IMG/VR virus record: IMGVR_UViG_3300035670_000780
Location: 1-33,979 of that record
Origin: a virus
Direction: 5' to 3' (one strand)
Length of the DNA: 33,979 bases
Shown here: positions 23,420 to 30,776 of the stretch, one piece after another
Numbering within the stretch: the stretch's first letter is position 1
How the letters are laid out: each line of letters begins with the position of its first letter
The notes under the pieces: model-generated
Seen by the model: only the letters and a program-made list of their open reading frames with translations
What the model was told of the DNA's origin: nothing
Databases searched by the model: none
Program-made: the position numbers and the translations under genes

Positions 23420-24466
23420 TCAGCCAATCTCTTCAGCCGCCTGCTTTGACAAATCAGTCTTAACTTTGGCGTATATCTCTGACGTTTTAGCCGTGGCATG
23501 CCCAAGAAACGCTTGTGCCGCATCAAGGCCGTATTTATCCCGTACCATCGACCCGGCCAAATGCCGAAGCTGGTGCGGGTGCCAATGTGCTACCCCTGCC
23601 CGCTTGCAGGCTCGATCGATGGTCGTGGTATAACTGTCAACCCGCAGCTTAAACAGCAGATCATCTGGCGACAATCCAATCGACCTTCTGGCGATGATCG
23701 CACGAGCCTGCGGCCCCAGGTGAATCTCTCGCTTATGCCCTCGCCATTTGTTTTTATGCTTATCAGGCCTGTAAACTGATCCGTCAATCTGCCTGGTGGT
23801 CATGCTCAACACCTCGCCGGAACGCATACCGGTAAATATCTGAAGGTCGATCAAATCACAGACCACATCCGACACCACCGCCTTGACCGCCTCAACATCC
23901 GCCATCGGCACGGGATCGACCTTTTTGGCTTGCTTGGCTGGTGACCTGCCCGGCTTGAGCTTCGGCACTGTCTGTAATGAATGCCAGACCCCCGCTGGCA
24001 ATCGATCGGTCATAGCCGCCCAACGAAACAAATTGAGAATATAATTGTGCCATTTGTTGATCGTCAGTATCGACTTCCCCGCATCAACCCACGCTTGCCG
24101 CAACTCTAGAAACTTGGCTGGCGTGAATGATTCGGCGTGACCGGATGCGAACTCTGGCCGCAATAACCAACGGATTGCGAGATTAATCATTTTCGGCTCG
24201 CCAGACGCTTGCGGGTAGTTTTTGGGTAAGTTACTCAAATACTCATTAACGACCGTCGCCACGGTCAATTTTGGTCGATTCTCAACCGGTAGAATCACAG
24301 CCTGGCCGCTCTTGGTGATGTTTGCCAAAATTGATTGATAGGCGGATGCCGCTTCAGCAGAACCAGCATGGCCCAGATAGATGGTCACTCCATTGAAAAG
24401 AATGAACGCCTGCCCGCTGTGGGCATGGTGGCGAAGCGTTGGAAGTTGGTTTTTGGGCCGTCCCAT
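23420..24466 (-). CDS. int: Tyrosine recombinase (phage integrase)
   Basis: 348 aa. N-terminal MGRPKNQLPTLRHHAHSGQA and YLGHAGS form an arm-binding region, and residues 65-165 a SAM-like core-binding region. Catalytic residues are all visible: Arg215 (TGMRSGE), His298 and Arg301 (HPHQLRH), His323 (LGHAT) and nucleophile Tyr332 (SEIYAKV); a Lys near 236-240 fits the beta-hairpin Lys. It integrates phage DNA at attP/attB. I use the ATG at 24466, where the family N-terminus begins; 24496 would add ten residues. A tRNA-derived core lies 115 bases upstream. The N-terminal wording is common in Planctomycetota integrases. Confidence 0.95.
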   Translation of the reverse strand: MGRPKNQLPTLRHHAHSGQAFILFNGVTIYLGHAGSAEAASAYQSILANITKSGQAVILPVENRPKLTVATVVNEYLSNLPKNYPQASGEPKMINLAIRWLLRPEFASGHAESFTPAKFLELRQAWVDAGKSILTINKWHNYILNLFRWAAMTDRLPAGVWHSLQTVPKLKPGRSPAKQAKKVDPVPMADVEAVKAVVSDVVCDLIDLQIFTGMRSGEVLSMTTRQIDGSVYRPDKHKNKWRGHKREIHLGPQARAIIARRSIGLSPDDLLFKLRVDSYTTTIDRACKRAGVAHWHPHQLRHLAGSMVRDKYGLDAAQAFLGHATAKTSEIYAKVKTDLSKQAAEEIG

Positions 24467-24580
24467 ATCAGCAAAAACGACAGTATTTAAGTACATTACT
24501 CAAAAACTCGGCATTTTGACGGGAGTACATGTAGGCGGGTGACAAATGAAAAATAGCATAAAAATAAGCACTTGCAAAAA

Positions 24581-24622
24581 TACACCCGGAAGGATTCGAA
24601 CCTTCGACAAACGGATTAGAAA
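24581..24622 (-). other. attP: attP core: 3' part of a tRNA-Arg(TCT)-like gene
   Basis: Read on the minus strand, this is anticodon loop TTTCTAA, stem strand TCCGT, a 5-base variable loop, T-arm GAAGG-TTCGAAT-CCTTC, acceptor strand CGGGTGT and discriminator A. The anticodon would be TCT (Arg). The 5' half is not tRNA-like: only three of five anticodon pairs can form. Phages integrating into tRNA genes carry just this 3' part, so that the host gene is restored after integration. TTACTCA copies at 24496, 24662 and 24670 are possible arm sites. Confidence 0.8.
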
Positions 24623-24681
24623 AGCGTTTAGAGGCTTGTTTCATCGCATTGGTCACAGGTTTTACTCATTTACTCAGGTGG

Positions 24682-24921
24682 TTAATCGCAGGATTGCTCA
24701 AGTTCAGGAATCAGCTTTGACAGCCGTTCGATAACCTCTTCGCGATCCAGCTTGATCAGTTCAAGCAAGGCCAGTTGAATCACATGTTCGCGACGTGCGG
24801 AACGTCCACGAATTTTAAACTTGTCGGTTTCCTTGAAATAATCGACAAGCTCGTTTAGTCTGCGATTCATCTCTGGTGTTATTCTTGCCGAAACTCGCCA
24901 TTTGTTTGATAGCTTCACCAT
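24682..24921 (-). CDS. Ribbon-helix-helix regulator, leftward
   Basis: A 79-aa protein: WRVSARITPEMNRRLNELVD forms the strand and first helix of an Arc/CopG fold, and RREHVIQLALLELIKLDREE the second helix. The site AAGGAGGTGA before ATG is a perfect anti-16S match, implying strong translation. It is transcribed away from the early operon and next to attP and integrase, the usual place of a lysogeny repressor. It probably binds the intergenic region at 24945-25053. Confidence 0.75.
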   Translation of the reverse strand: MVKLSNKWRVSARITPEMNRRLNELVDYFKETDKFKIRGRSARREHVIQLALLELIKLDREEVIERLSKLIPELEQSCD

Positions 24922-24944
24922 GCGTCACCTCCTTTCTATCTTTA

Positions 24945-24973
24945 ATAATATATCTGAAGTTCGGAAAATCAAA
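24945..24973 (-). promoter_or_regulatory. Leftward promoter for the repressor-like gene
   Basis: On the minus strand TTGATT (24973-24968) and TATTAT (24950-24945) are 17 bases apart, about 24 bases before ATG 24921. It faces away from the rightward early promoter in the same gap. Confidence 0.55.
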
Positions 24974-24993
24974 AAGTCAGAATGTTGATAACT

Positions 24994-25021
24994 TGAAACT
25001 TCTAACAAATCTGATACAATT
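24994..25021 (+). promoter_or_regulatory. Rightward early promoter
   Basis: TTGAAA (24994-24999) and TACAAT (25016-25021) are 16 bases apart. It should start the early operon from 25079. Together with the leftward promoter it forms a divergent lysis-lysogeny switch layout. Confidence 0.6.
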
Positions 25022-25027
25022 CATTTG

Positions 25028-25053
25028 TTCGAACTCTGAATGTTCAGAGTTCT
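25028..25053 (+). promoter_or_regulatory. Operator or attenuator hairpin in the early leader
   Basis: GAACTCTGA (25032-25040) and TCAGAGTTC (25045-25053) form a perfect 9-bp inverted repeat with a 4-base gap, followed by five T after a TC. It overlaps GTTCGAAC (25028-25035). As DNA it could be a dimeric repressor site; as RNA it could be a terminator-like attenuator just after the early start. Confidence 0.6.
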
Positions 25054-25078
25054 TTTTATCAATTGGAGAAGAAACGAC

Positions 25079-25237
25079 ATGACAACAGAAACCAAAAAGA
25101 TCAATAAAGGCGTTCGCATCGACAAAACCACATGGCACCGGATCAGCATGGTTGCGATCGATCGCAATGAAAACAGATCGGCCATGATCAACCGCATCAT
25201 TGATGAATGGCTGAAAAAGAATGAGTCAAGCAAATAA
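25079..25237 (+). CDS. Ribbon-helix-helix regulator, rightward
   Basis: A 52-aa protein. KGVRIDKTTWHRISMVAID and NENRSAMINRIIDEWLKK are the strand, first and second helices of an Arc-like fold. ATG 25079 follows GGAGAAG. It is the first gene of the early operon and lies opposite the leftward RHH gene, a Cro/CI-like arrangement with both partners of the RHH class. The 13 residues readable upstream have no ribosome binding site and are excluded. Confidence 0.75.
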   Translation: MTTETKKINKGVRIDKTTWHRISMVAIDRNENRSAMINRIIDEWLKKNESSK

Positions 25238-25409
25238 GCCAAAGCGGCACTACTGGGAACTGCCGCTCGGTGTCATACGTGGTTACTTAGAAGAGCCTGG
25301 CCCGCTGTTTGTTGATCCTTACGCAGCTGAGGAACGGCGGGCTATTCAGGAAGTTGAACGGGAAGAAGAGAAAAGGATAAGGAAAGAAAATGCCAATTCC
25401 AAAAATTGA
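25221..25409 (+). CDS. Small protein with acidic-basic helix
   Basis: A 62-aa protein starting inside the RHH gene. KPKRHYWELPLGVIRGYLEE is followed by a long charged helix (AIQEVEREEEKRIRKENANS). The charge pattern suggests a coiled coil. No recognised family. It overlaps the nuclease candidate by 20 bases, so the three are co-translated. Confidence 0.5.
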   Translation: MSQANKPKRHYWELPLGVIRGYLEEPGPLFVDPYAAEERRAIQEVEREEEKRIRKENANSKN

Positions 25410-26115
25410 AGCCAGATCGTCAACCATGTCACAAAGACTTGGATTTCATGACCCCGATTTAACTTCACCAGAACATGATGCAATGGTGTTTTGGGTGAAG
25501 AATTATTTAAGAAAAAACAATACAGATACAAACCTGCCAGTTTTAAAAGAAATCGATGAAATTATTATACAAAATAATAAAGCATTAGATCATATTAATG
25601 ATTATTTAGATAATATTGAAGATAGAAATCCAATAGTCTCTGAACTTAGAATAGGAGGTCGTCAAGATTCAGAAAAAGTTGCATTAGCTGCTAAATACCA
25701 AATAGAAAAAATGGACTGGGATAAAATTAAAAATGAATTAGAGCAAAACATTCTTAAATATAAGTTTTGCAATATTTCACTTGAGACCGCAATTACATCA
25801 TCTAAGTCGTTTATTGTTGGATACGCAGATATTGAATTTGTCGGAAGGACGGAAATTTATTTTGCTATTAGTACTTATAAATATTTTTCTTATTACACTG
25901 GCGAAATTGGAACAAGGTCGCGTGAGAAAATCAATATAGAAGTTAAGCCAAAGATTCAATCTTTTGGCGAACTTATCAGGCAAATAAATACGTATCGAGT
26001 TCATAATAGTTTCCCTTGGTACGTTGCCTGCCCAGATGATCGGCATAAAGATAATTTAGCCGATGAAAACATAGGTTTTATTCACATAACAGAAGATTAC
26101 AAAGAATACCTGTGA
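25390..26115 (+). CDS. Candidate PD-(D/E)xK nuclease, AT-rich
   Basis: A 241-aa protein. The C-terminal third has YADIEF (Asp147), then NIEVKPKI (Glu184, Lys186) and FGELIRQINTYR (Gln198). This order of Asp, ExK and a helix with Gln matches the PD-(D/E)xK restriction-like fold; IEVKP with a following RQI-xx-Y helix is seen in several phage proteins of that fold. The DNA is clearly more AT-rich than its neighbours from about 25490 to 26110, suggesting recent acquisition. Possible roles are DNA processing or host-DNA attack. Confidence 0.6.
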   Translation: MPIPKIEARSSTMSQRLGFHDPDLTSPEHDAMVFWVKNYLRKNNTDTNLPVLKEIDEIIIQNNKALDHINDYLDNIEDRNPIVSELRIGGRQDSEKVALAAKYQIEKMDWDKIKNELEQNILKYKFCNISLETAITSSKSFIVGYADIEFVGRTEIYFAISTYKYFSYYTGEIGTRSREKINIEVKPKIQSFGELIRQINTYRVHNSFPWYVACPDDRHKDNLADENIGFIHITEDYKEYL

Positions 26116-26119
26116 AACA

Positions 26120-28114
26120 ATGAACAATATAGAAACCACAACAGAAATCAACTGGCAAACTTATTTCGATGCCGCCAAGAGGAATGATCTTTTGGCGGCA
26201 TTTGACGCAATGGCAGCACTTGGCATGCGTCCGCTACCTGTAGGAGAGTGTGAAAACACTGGCACACTCAAGAAACCAGCTTGCGGCAGGGGCTGGGGCA
26301 ATGCTGAATTAAAGCATCGACGAGACCGGCTGGAGAAGATGATTCAGCAAGGCGTGCCGGTCGGCATCGGATGCCAGCCAGACGGTTATCTGGTGCTGGA
26401 TATTGACCCGCCGATGAAAGATCGGTCGAAACTGCCGCAGGCTTGGAAAGAAGCCGCAACGCTGCTATTTGGAGCAGAGGACTGGCCTGATACGCTTGTG
26501 GTGAAAACGGCAGGCGGGTGCCATGTCTGGTTCAGGATTGTTGATTCGGCAATTCCGGCCATTTGGAAGACAGGCGGCAAGAAAGAACTGCGATTGCCAT
26601 GTGGCGGCAAGGTTGAATTTTTCACCGGCAATCAATCACAGATTCAAGTGGCTTGTGCCCCGTCTGCCGGTAAGGCGGTGAGCCATGAACGCATCCCGGC
26701 AGATTTGCCGAAGTCGGTTGAATCCATTGTTATTGATCTTATCTTTCCACAGCCTGAGAAGCCGCAACCCGTCAAGAAACAATCAGGGCCTGCGACAGGC
26801 GACGATGAGGCATGGTTTGAAGACAAACTACTCAAGCTGACCGGCAATGTGGTCAATGCCGCAATCAATACCAGGCACGATACATACCGGGCTGCATGTC
26901 GCACGATGGCCGGTTATGCCGCTGGCATGAACCTTGAAAGTAAATACGAACACGTTTATACGCAACTGGCAACGGCTCACAGAGACTGCAAGCCGGAAGT
27001 GTCTGATTATGTTTTAGTCGAGACTTTTAAATGGGCATGGAAGAAAGGATTTGCCGAGCCGCTTTCACGACCAGTTTATCGATCTGAAGAGGATGAGGTG
27101 CAAGAGTTCCCGGATGATTGGGAGGAGGCTGCAAACGTGGCAACGATTCGCGCCTTGATGAAACGCCGGGAATGGCTTTGGGGTGATTCAGCAACAAATG
27201 TCGGCTGGTTTATCACCCGTGGCCTGCATCTGGTGGAAGGCAAAGAAGGCACCGGGAAGACCAGATGGATTCTTGATCTGGTCAGAAGGTGGTCGTATAA
27301 CCTGCCGTGGCCTGATGGCTCACCATGTGAACTTGATCAGCATAGCAAGGTGCTGTTTGTTGCGTCTGATTCGCACTGGGATCAGATCGCGATGACATCA
27401 GAGGCTTTCGGCATACCTGATGAAAATGTGATCTTTACAGGGCCGGAATCTGCCCCTTATGACTTCACCAGCATTGATGACCCGAAGACGCTGGCACATA
27501 TCCGCCACTGGTGCAGCCGGTACAAAGTTGCAATGGTAGTGATTGATACATTGATGGCGGCATCGACTAGGCCGCTGGTTGACCCGCAGGAGGTCGCCCA
27601 GATCGCTGGGCCGCTCAGACAGATTGCCCGTGAACTTGACGTAGCAATCGTGCTGGTCGGTCACTTGAACGCTCAGGGAGAGACCTGGGGCCGTGCTATG
27701 GGCCGGGCGTGTGACAATGTGATCCGCATGGAAGCCGATGAACGTGACGAGAAACAAATACAGATCAAATCAGTGAAAGCCCGCTGGAATCGATTCGTAT
27801 TGCCAACCATTCATGGTACGCAAGGCGAATGTGGTTGGGAGTACGCTTCCATCGGATCGGCTGGCAATGATACGAGCCTCAAGACGGCAGGCGAGCGAAC
27901 AGCCGCCGCCGTGATTGCCTACCTGCGCCAGTACGGCTCCACCCAGCCGACCTTAAAGACATTGGTTGAGGCTGCTGTCGAGAAAGGCCACGCCGAAAAG
28001 ACGGCTTATCGGGTCATTAAAGAGATGACTGCCGATGGCGTAATCAAGCGTGATGAAAAGCAAACTTTCACAGGCAAAACCATCGAATTTTATTCCATTC
28101 CTGAAGAGTTTTGA
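26120..28114 (+). CDS. Primase-polymerase / RepA-like helicase fusion
   Basis: A 664-aa replication protein. Residues about 30-185 are a PrimPol-type domain: GVPVGIGCQPDGYLVLDID with metal-binding Asp94 and Asp96, TAGGCHVWF with His135, and GKVEFFTGNQ. Residues 360-575 form a RecA-like ATPase: Walker A GKEGTGKT at 374-381, Walker B MVVID at 472-476, and VLVGHLNAQG. The last 75 residues look like a winged helix (KTAYRVIKEMTADGVIKRDE). It should initiate and unwind at the origin, which is probably the iteron array right after the stop. Confidence 0.9.
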   Translation: MNNIETTTEINWQTYFDAAKRNDLLAAFDAMAALGMRPLPVGECENTGTLKKPACGRGWGNAELKHRRDRLEKMIQQGVPVGIGCQPDGYLVLDIDPPMKDRSKLPQAWKEAATLLFGAEDWPDTLVVKTAGGCHVWFRIVDSAIPAIWKTGGKKELRLPCGGKVEFFTGNQSQIQVACAPSAGKAVSHERIPADLPKSVESIVIDLIFPQPEKPQPVKKQSGPATGDDEAWFEDKLLKLTGNVVNAAINTRHDTYRAACRTMAGYAAGMNLESKYEHVYTQLATAHRDCKPEVSDYVLVETFKWAWKKGFAEPLSRPVYRSEEDEVQEFPDDWEEAANVATIRALMKRREWLWGDSATNVGWFITRGLHLVEGKEGTGKTRWILDLVRRWSYNLPWPDGSPCELDQHSKVLFVASDSHWDQIAMTSEAFGIPDENVIFTGPESAPYDFTSIDDPKTLAHIRHWCSRYKVAMVVIDTLMAASTRPLVDPQEVAQIAGPLRQIARELDVAIVLVGHLNAQGETWGRAMGRACDNVIRMEADERDEKQIQIKSVKARWNRFVLPTIHGTQGECGWEYASIGSAGNDTSLKTAGERTAAAVIAYLRQYGSTQPTLKTLVEAAVEKGHAEKTAYRVIKEMTADGVIKRDEKQTFTGKTIEFYSIPEEF

Positions 28115-28116
28115 CT

Positions 28117-28308
28117 TTCTCAATTCTCATTTCTCAGGCTCAATTCTCAAGGGGTATATATATACCCCCCTTGATCTTGAGAAATTGCCGTAAGAATGAG
28201 AAAAGAAAAGTTGAGAATGTTATACAGTAAAGACTTATGAAAAGTTGAGAAATTCTCAAAACTTCTGAGAAATGGCTTGAGAAAATACCCCTTGAGAAAA
28301 GTTGAGAA
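28117..28308. repeat. ori: Iteron array, candidate replication origin
   Basis: TTGAGAA occurs nine times exactly in either orientation, starting at 28117, 28144, 28177, 28211, 28245, 28253, 28277, 28292 and 28302. Four one-base variants start at 28124, 28131, 28196 and 28265. Left copies face one way and most right copies the other, around the 18-base palindrome GGGGTATATATATACCCC (28151-28168). The copies at 28144, 28177, 28211 and 28245 are 33-34 bases apart. The array abuts the primase-helicase gene, as iteron origins often do. Confidence 0.75.
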
Positions 28309-28359
28309 ACGTCGAAATTACATTATTTAGATATTCTGAAAAAAAGATAATAATAACTA

Positions 28360-28391
28360 TTGACATTTCGAATAAAACAAGTAAATATAAA
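28360..28391 (+). promoter_or_regulatory. Promoter candidate after the origin
   Basis: TTGACA (28360-28365) is followed by AT-rich sequence; TATAAA at 28386-28391 is 20 bases away and a poorer TAAATA at 28382 is 16 bases away. The exact -10 is unsure. It would drive the second early segment from 28463. Confidence 0.4.
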
Positions 28392-28400
28392 AGTGTACTT

Positions 28401-28416
28401 CATAGTTCGAACTATG
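28401..28416. promoter_or_regulatory. 16-bp palindromic operator candidate
   Basis: CATAGTTCGAACTATG is a perfect palindrome just after the promoter candidate and 46 bases before the next gene. Its centre GTTCGAACT also occurs in the early leader at 25028-25036, so one regulator may control both. Confidence 0.6.
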
Positions 28417-28462
28417 AAACATCAGTCAGCAAATCACCACCCACTACTCAGGAGCAATCAGC

Positions 28463-28804
28463 ATGTCAGCAGCCCCGATGTCAGTTCAAAGTCTTCAACA
28501 ACTTGGCTGGCGGCCAGACCAGCTTACAGACGCCCTCGCCGCTGAATGGCAGGCAGGCTATCGCTTCGCGATTCAAGAGGCACAGCAGGAAACGGAATCG
28601 GCCCTTGATGATCAGCATGAGGCAGATATGAAGCAACAGGCCGAAGTGATCGCAGGCACGATTAAGGGCCTGCAAACGTCAATCAATGCCTTGCAGGTCA
28701 TGACCCGCAACATCGATCAACGTGACCATCAATACGGCGAAATCTGCAAGGCAATCGTTCGGATGCTGGAAGCTGTCGCAGTGATGGAAGAGGTGACACG
28801 ATGA
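28463..28804 (+). CDS. Coiled-coil early protein
   Basis: A 113-aa protein; AGGAG precedes ATG 28463. SLQQLGWRPDQLTDALAAEW leads into a long Gln/Glu/Ala-rich helix (IQEAQQETESALDDQHEADM, and on to the C-terminus) expected to form a coiled coil. First gene after the origin and the palindromic operator, so probably a replication or regulatory accessory. No family recognised. Confidence 0.6.
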   Translation: MSAAPMSVQSLQQLGWRPDQLTDALAAEWQAGYRFAIQEAQQETESALDDQHEADMKQQAEVIAGTIKGLQTSINALQVMTRNIDQRDHQYGEICKAIVRMLEAVAVMEEVTR

Positions 28805-29166
28805 GCATTGCCAATCTTTCAGCCGCTGAGAAGTTTGTTTTAGAGACCTGCGACCTGATTAACTATAACCACATTGTTCGGCAGGATTCAAAACGCGGCT
28901 TCACTGGCCACAAACTGACTAGACATCCAGGCCGCGGTTACTACTGCACATTTTGGGCGGCTGGTTGCGGGTGGGTCGGTTATGGATTCAATCGCACCGC
29001 CGCTATTAATAACGCCATTCATCATTGTTACATGCGGCTGTATTGCAGCCATCAAAAGATGGAACAGCCTCGCCGGTTGGCATTTGTGCCGTCTGAAGAT
29101 CTTGATAGGGCTATGGGCTACCCAAAAGAGCAGCTTAAAGCCTTGTCGATTCGTGCAACTCTCTGA
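28801..29166 (+). CDS. Early protein of unknown function
   Basis: A 121-aa protein overlapping the previous gene by ATGA. Aromatic, Gly and His/Cys-rich middle: GRGYYCTFWAAGCGWVGYGF and IHHCYMRLYC. The Cys and His residues could bind metal, but no spaced CxxC pair is present. The end, SEDLDRAMGYPKEQLKALSI, is helical. A terminator-like hairpin follows 20 bases later. No family recognised. Confidence 0.55.
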   Translation: MSIANLSAAEKFVLETCDLINYNHIVRQDSKRGFTGHKLTRHPGRGYYCTFWAAGCGWVGYGFNRTAAINNAIHHCYMRLYCSHQKMEQPRRLAFVPSEDLDRAMGYPKEQLKALSIRATL

Positions 29167-29185
29167 GTTGTCTTTGTTGATGCTG

Positions 29186-29224
29186 CCGGGTCCGCCGCGG
29201 CGGATTGCCCGGTGGCGGTTTTCT
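29186..29224 (+). terminator. Terminator-like cruciform
   Basis: CCGGG (29186-29190) pairs with CCCGG (29208-29212), enclosing the 12-base palindrome CCGCCGCGGCGG (29192-29203). GGCGGTTTTC follows. The T tract is short, so partial termination is more likely than full stop. It lies between the 28801 gene and the SSB-like gene. Confidence 0.5.
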
Positions 29225-29261
29225 CTTGTCAGGCAATCCGACCAAAGAAAGGTCAATAAAC

Positions 29262-29879
29262 ATGCCTATTCCGATGCTTAAAAACAATCCTGCTGGCTCT
29301 GGCGACTATACCCCTGTGCCAGAAGGCACCTATCAGGGCATCGTGCAGAATCTGTTTTTCCTCGGCACACAAACGCCGTTGAACCCGTCATACAAGCCAT
29401 CGCAGAAGCTGGCAATTCGGTTCATTTTGGATGAGCCGTTAGGCGAGCAATCAGACAAGTTTTTCACAATCACAACCACAGTCGGATTCAGCCTGGGTGA
29501 AAAGGCTGGACTGACGAAACTGTTCAAGCCGGTGCTGGGCAGCGGTTGGCCGCCGGAAGGTGGGACGCTTGACCCTGAAACGCTGCTGAATCTGCGTGTC
29601 ATGGTCACGATCACCCACACCGTCAAGGGTGACAAGACATACGCCAATGTCGCCAGCCTTGGCCGACTGCCAAGAGGCATGGCACCATTCGACCCGGCGT
29701 GTGACATCTTCGCCTGGTCGTATGACGACCCACCCCGTGAAGGTGTACCTGAATGGATTATCAAACAGGCTGCACAATGCCACGAACTGACAGGGCAGTC
29801 AACAACGGTAAAGGAATACCGGGCACCGGCTCCAGGTGGCCACAAGATCGACCCAACGGCTGAAGATGCACCATTCTGA
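29262..29879 (+). CDS. SSB-like single-stranded DNA-binding protein
   Basis: A 205-aa protein. YTPVPEGTYQGIVQNLFFLG and QKLAIRFILDEPLGEQSDKF followed by FTITTTVGFSL, FKPVLGSGWPPEGG and LLNLRVMVTITHTVKGDKTY outline an OB-fold barrel as in phage ssDNA-binding proteins. The C-terminus PTAEDAPF is an acidic tip ending in Pro-Phe, like the protein-docking tail of bacterial SSB. ATG 29262 is chosen over 29205 because AAAGAAAGG precedes it. It should coat single strands made by the primase-helicase. Confidence 0.75.
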   Translation: MPIPMLKNNPAGSGDYTPVPEGTYQGIVQNLFFLGTQTPLNPSYKPSQKLAIRFILDEPLGEQSDKFFTITTTVGFSLGEKAGLTKLFKPVLGSGWPPEGGTLDPETLLNLRVMVTITHTVKGDKTYANVASLGRLPRGMAPFDPACDIFAWSYDDPPREGVPEWIIKQAAQCHELTGQSTTVKEYRAPAPGGHKIDPTAEDAPF

Positions 29880-29892
29880 GGAGGTTGATTAA

Positions 29893-30237
29893 ATGGCTCG
29901 CAAAGTAGAAATCATCGAAAATATGCCTAATGAATATTTTCGATACATCTGTCAAAACTGCTGCGATGATCAGGGAAGGCTGGTTATAGACCGGGTTTTA
30001 CTGAGACTAGGATTTCCGCAGCAAGGAAATCTTCATGCAGCAGTTGCTGCGAAAGCCGAAGTATGTGGATTTGAACGAAAAACAATCTTTCGTGATGATT
30101 GCACTTCGGCTGAGTATTACGATTTTTACATTCGACAGTGCAACACGCTTCTCGATGATTTTCCAGAGCGTTCACCAGAGATTTTGCATGCAATCAGCAA
30201 CATTTTATTAGGAGATCCAATCAATGCGACAACGTGA
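29893..30237 (+). CDS. Early protein of unknown function
   Basis: A 114-aa protein with GAGGAGG upstream. NEYFRYICQNCCDDQGRLVI has a CxxCC group and further Cys residues follow (AEVCGF, DDCTSAE, RQCNTL). A structural zinc is possible but the spacing is not a standard motif. Located right after the SSB-like gene. No family recognised. Confidence 0.55.
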   Translation: MARKVEIIENMPNEYFRYICQNCCDDQGRLVIDRVLLRLGFPQQGNLHAAVAAKAEVCGFERKTIFRDDCTSAEYYDFYIRQCNTLLDDFPERSPEILHAISNILLGDPINATT

Positions 30238-30418
30238 CATTGAAACCGCCATCGAAGAATGCAGCCGCTTTGCCGCTATGGCAGAGCGGCACCTTGAGGA
30301 CGAGGCAGAGCCTAGCACTGCCGAAGATAAGGCCGACATCCGGCGGTATGCACTTGATGCTATTCGCAGCCTTCGCAAGCTGCGGGAATCGTCGGTAGAT
30401 GAACCGATTGAATCCTGA
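30224..30418 (+). CDS. Small helical protein of unknown function
   Basis: A 64-aa protein with AGGAG before ATG 30224, overlapping the end of the previous gene. Two charged helices, RDIETAIEECSRFAAMAERH and KADIRRYALDAIRSLRKLRE, suggest a helical hairpin. No family recognised. Confidence 0.55.
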   Translation: MRQRDIETAIEECSRFAAMAERHLEDEAEPSTAEDKADIRRYALDAIRSLRKLRESSVDEPIES

Positions 30419-30526
30419 CCGTAAACGGTTGCCCGTGCCGCCGGGAAGCTGGTGACATAGCGGCGGCATGATCTGGCGGCAGTCTCCTACCGCCACACGG
30501 TCGAGCATAACGGGGGCACGCGGCCC

Positions 30527-30769
30527 TTGTGGGTCATGCAGCGGGCAATCACGCAGGGATGTGACTTTCCGCCACGGATGGCGTTCTATGTCGCGATGGG
30601 TTTGGGTCAGCCCGAAGATGAAGCGGGTATTCCAGTGGCTCGGCAGGTTCGACTCCTGCCCGCGGCAATCAGTCAGAAAGTTAGTCGATTTTCGTTCTGG
30701 CTGGCCGGTGGTCCAAAACGCCGGAAACTTCTGCGACCTGCCCCGTCGCGTTGGCGGGGTGGGTTTTAA
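30527..30769 (+). CDS. Doubtful ORF in an otherwise gene-poor stretch
   Basis: The stretch 30419-30783 has no well-supported gene. This frame (TTG start, no ribosome binding site) reads RAITQGCDFPPRMAFYVAMG and GQPEDEAGIPVARQ, which look protein-like, but the second half is rich in Arg, Pro, Leu and Trp as in non-coding sequence. It also runs through a tRNA T-arm-like hairpin and a GC hairpin. It may be a decayed gene or a frame passing over a structured RNA. No stop-free start codon lies further upstream in this frame. Confidence 0.25.
   Translation: MWVMQRAITQGCDFPPRMAFYVAMGLGQPEDEAGIPVARQVRLLPAAISQKVSRFSFWLAGGPKRRKLLRPAPSRWRGGF
30642..30667 (+). other. tRNA T-arm-like hairpin 1
   Basis: GGCAGG-TTCGACT-CCTGCC (30642-30660) has a 6-bp stem and a 7-base loop fitting the T-loop consensus TTCRANY, followed by CGCGGCA. 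D and anticodon arms could not be built upstream, so it is not called a tRNA. Confidence 0.5.
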
Positions 30770-30776
30770 CTAGCGA
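30751..30776 (+). terminator. Weak terminator-like hairpin
   Basis: A CCCCG / CGGGG stem closes over TCGCGTTGG and is followed by TGGGTTTT. It would end any RNA made from the gene-poor stretch, just before the Xis-like gene. The T tract is interrupted, so efficiency is uncertain. Confidence 0.35.

Noticed and set aside
24468-24656. Leftward 62-aa frame across attP
   Set aside because: It is the translation of a tRNA fragment (FVEGSNPSG pattern) and not a protein gene.
28117-28308. CRISPR array reading of the TTGAGAA repeats
   Set aside because: Units are 7 bases, in both orientations, with irregular spacing; no repeat-spacer structure.
29333-29845. 170-aa reverse frame in the SSB-like gene
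   Set aside because: Lies completely within a well-supported gene on the plus strand.
30571-30667. Possible full tRNA gene ending in the T-arm at 30642
   Set aside because: Acceptor strands almost pair (6 of 7), but D-loop lacks GG, no 7-base anticodon loop can be formed, and there is no CCA.
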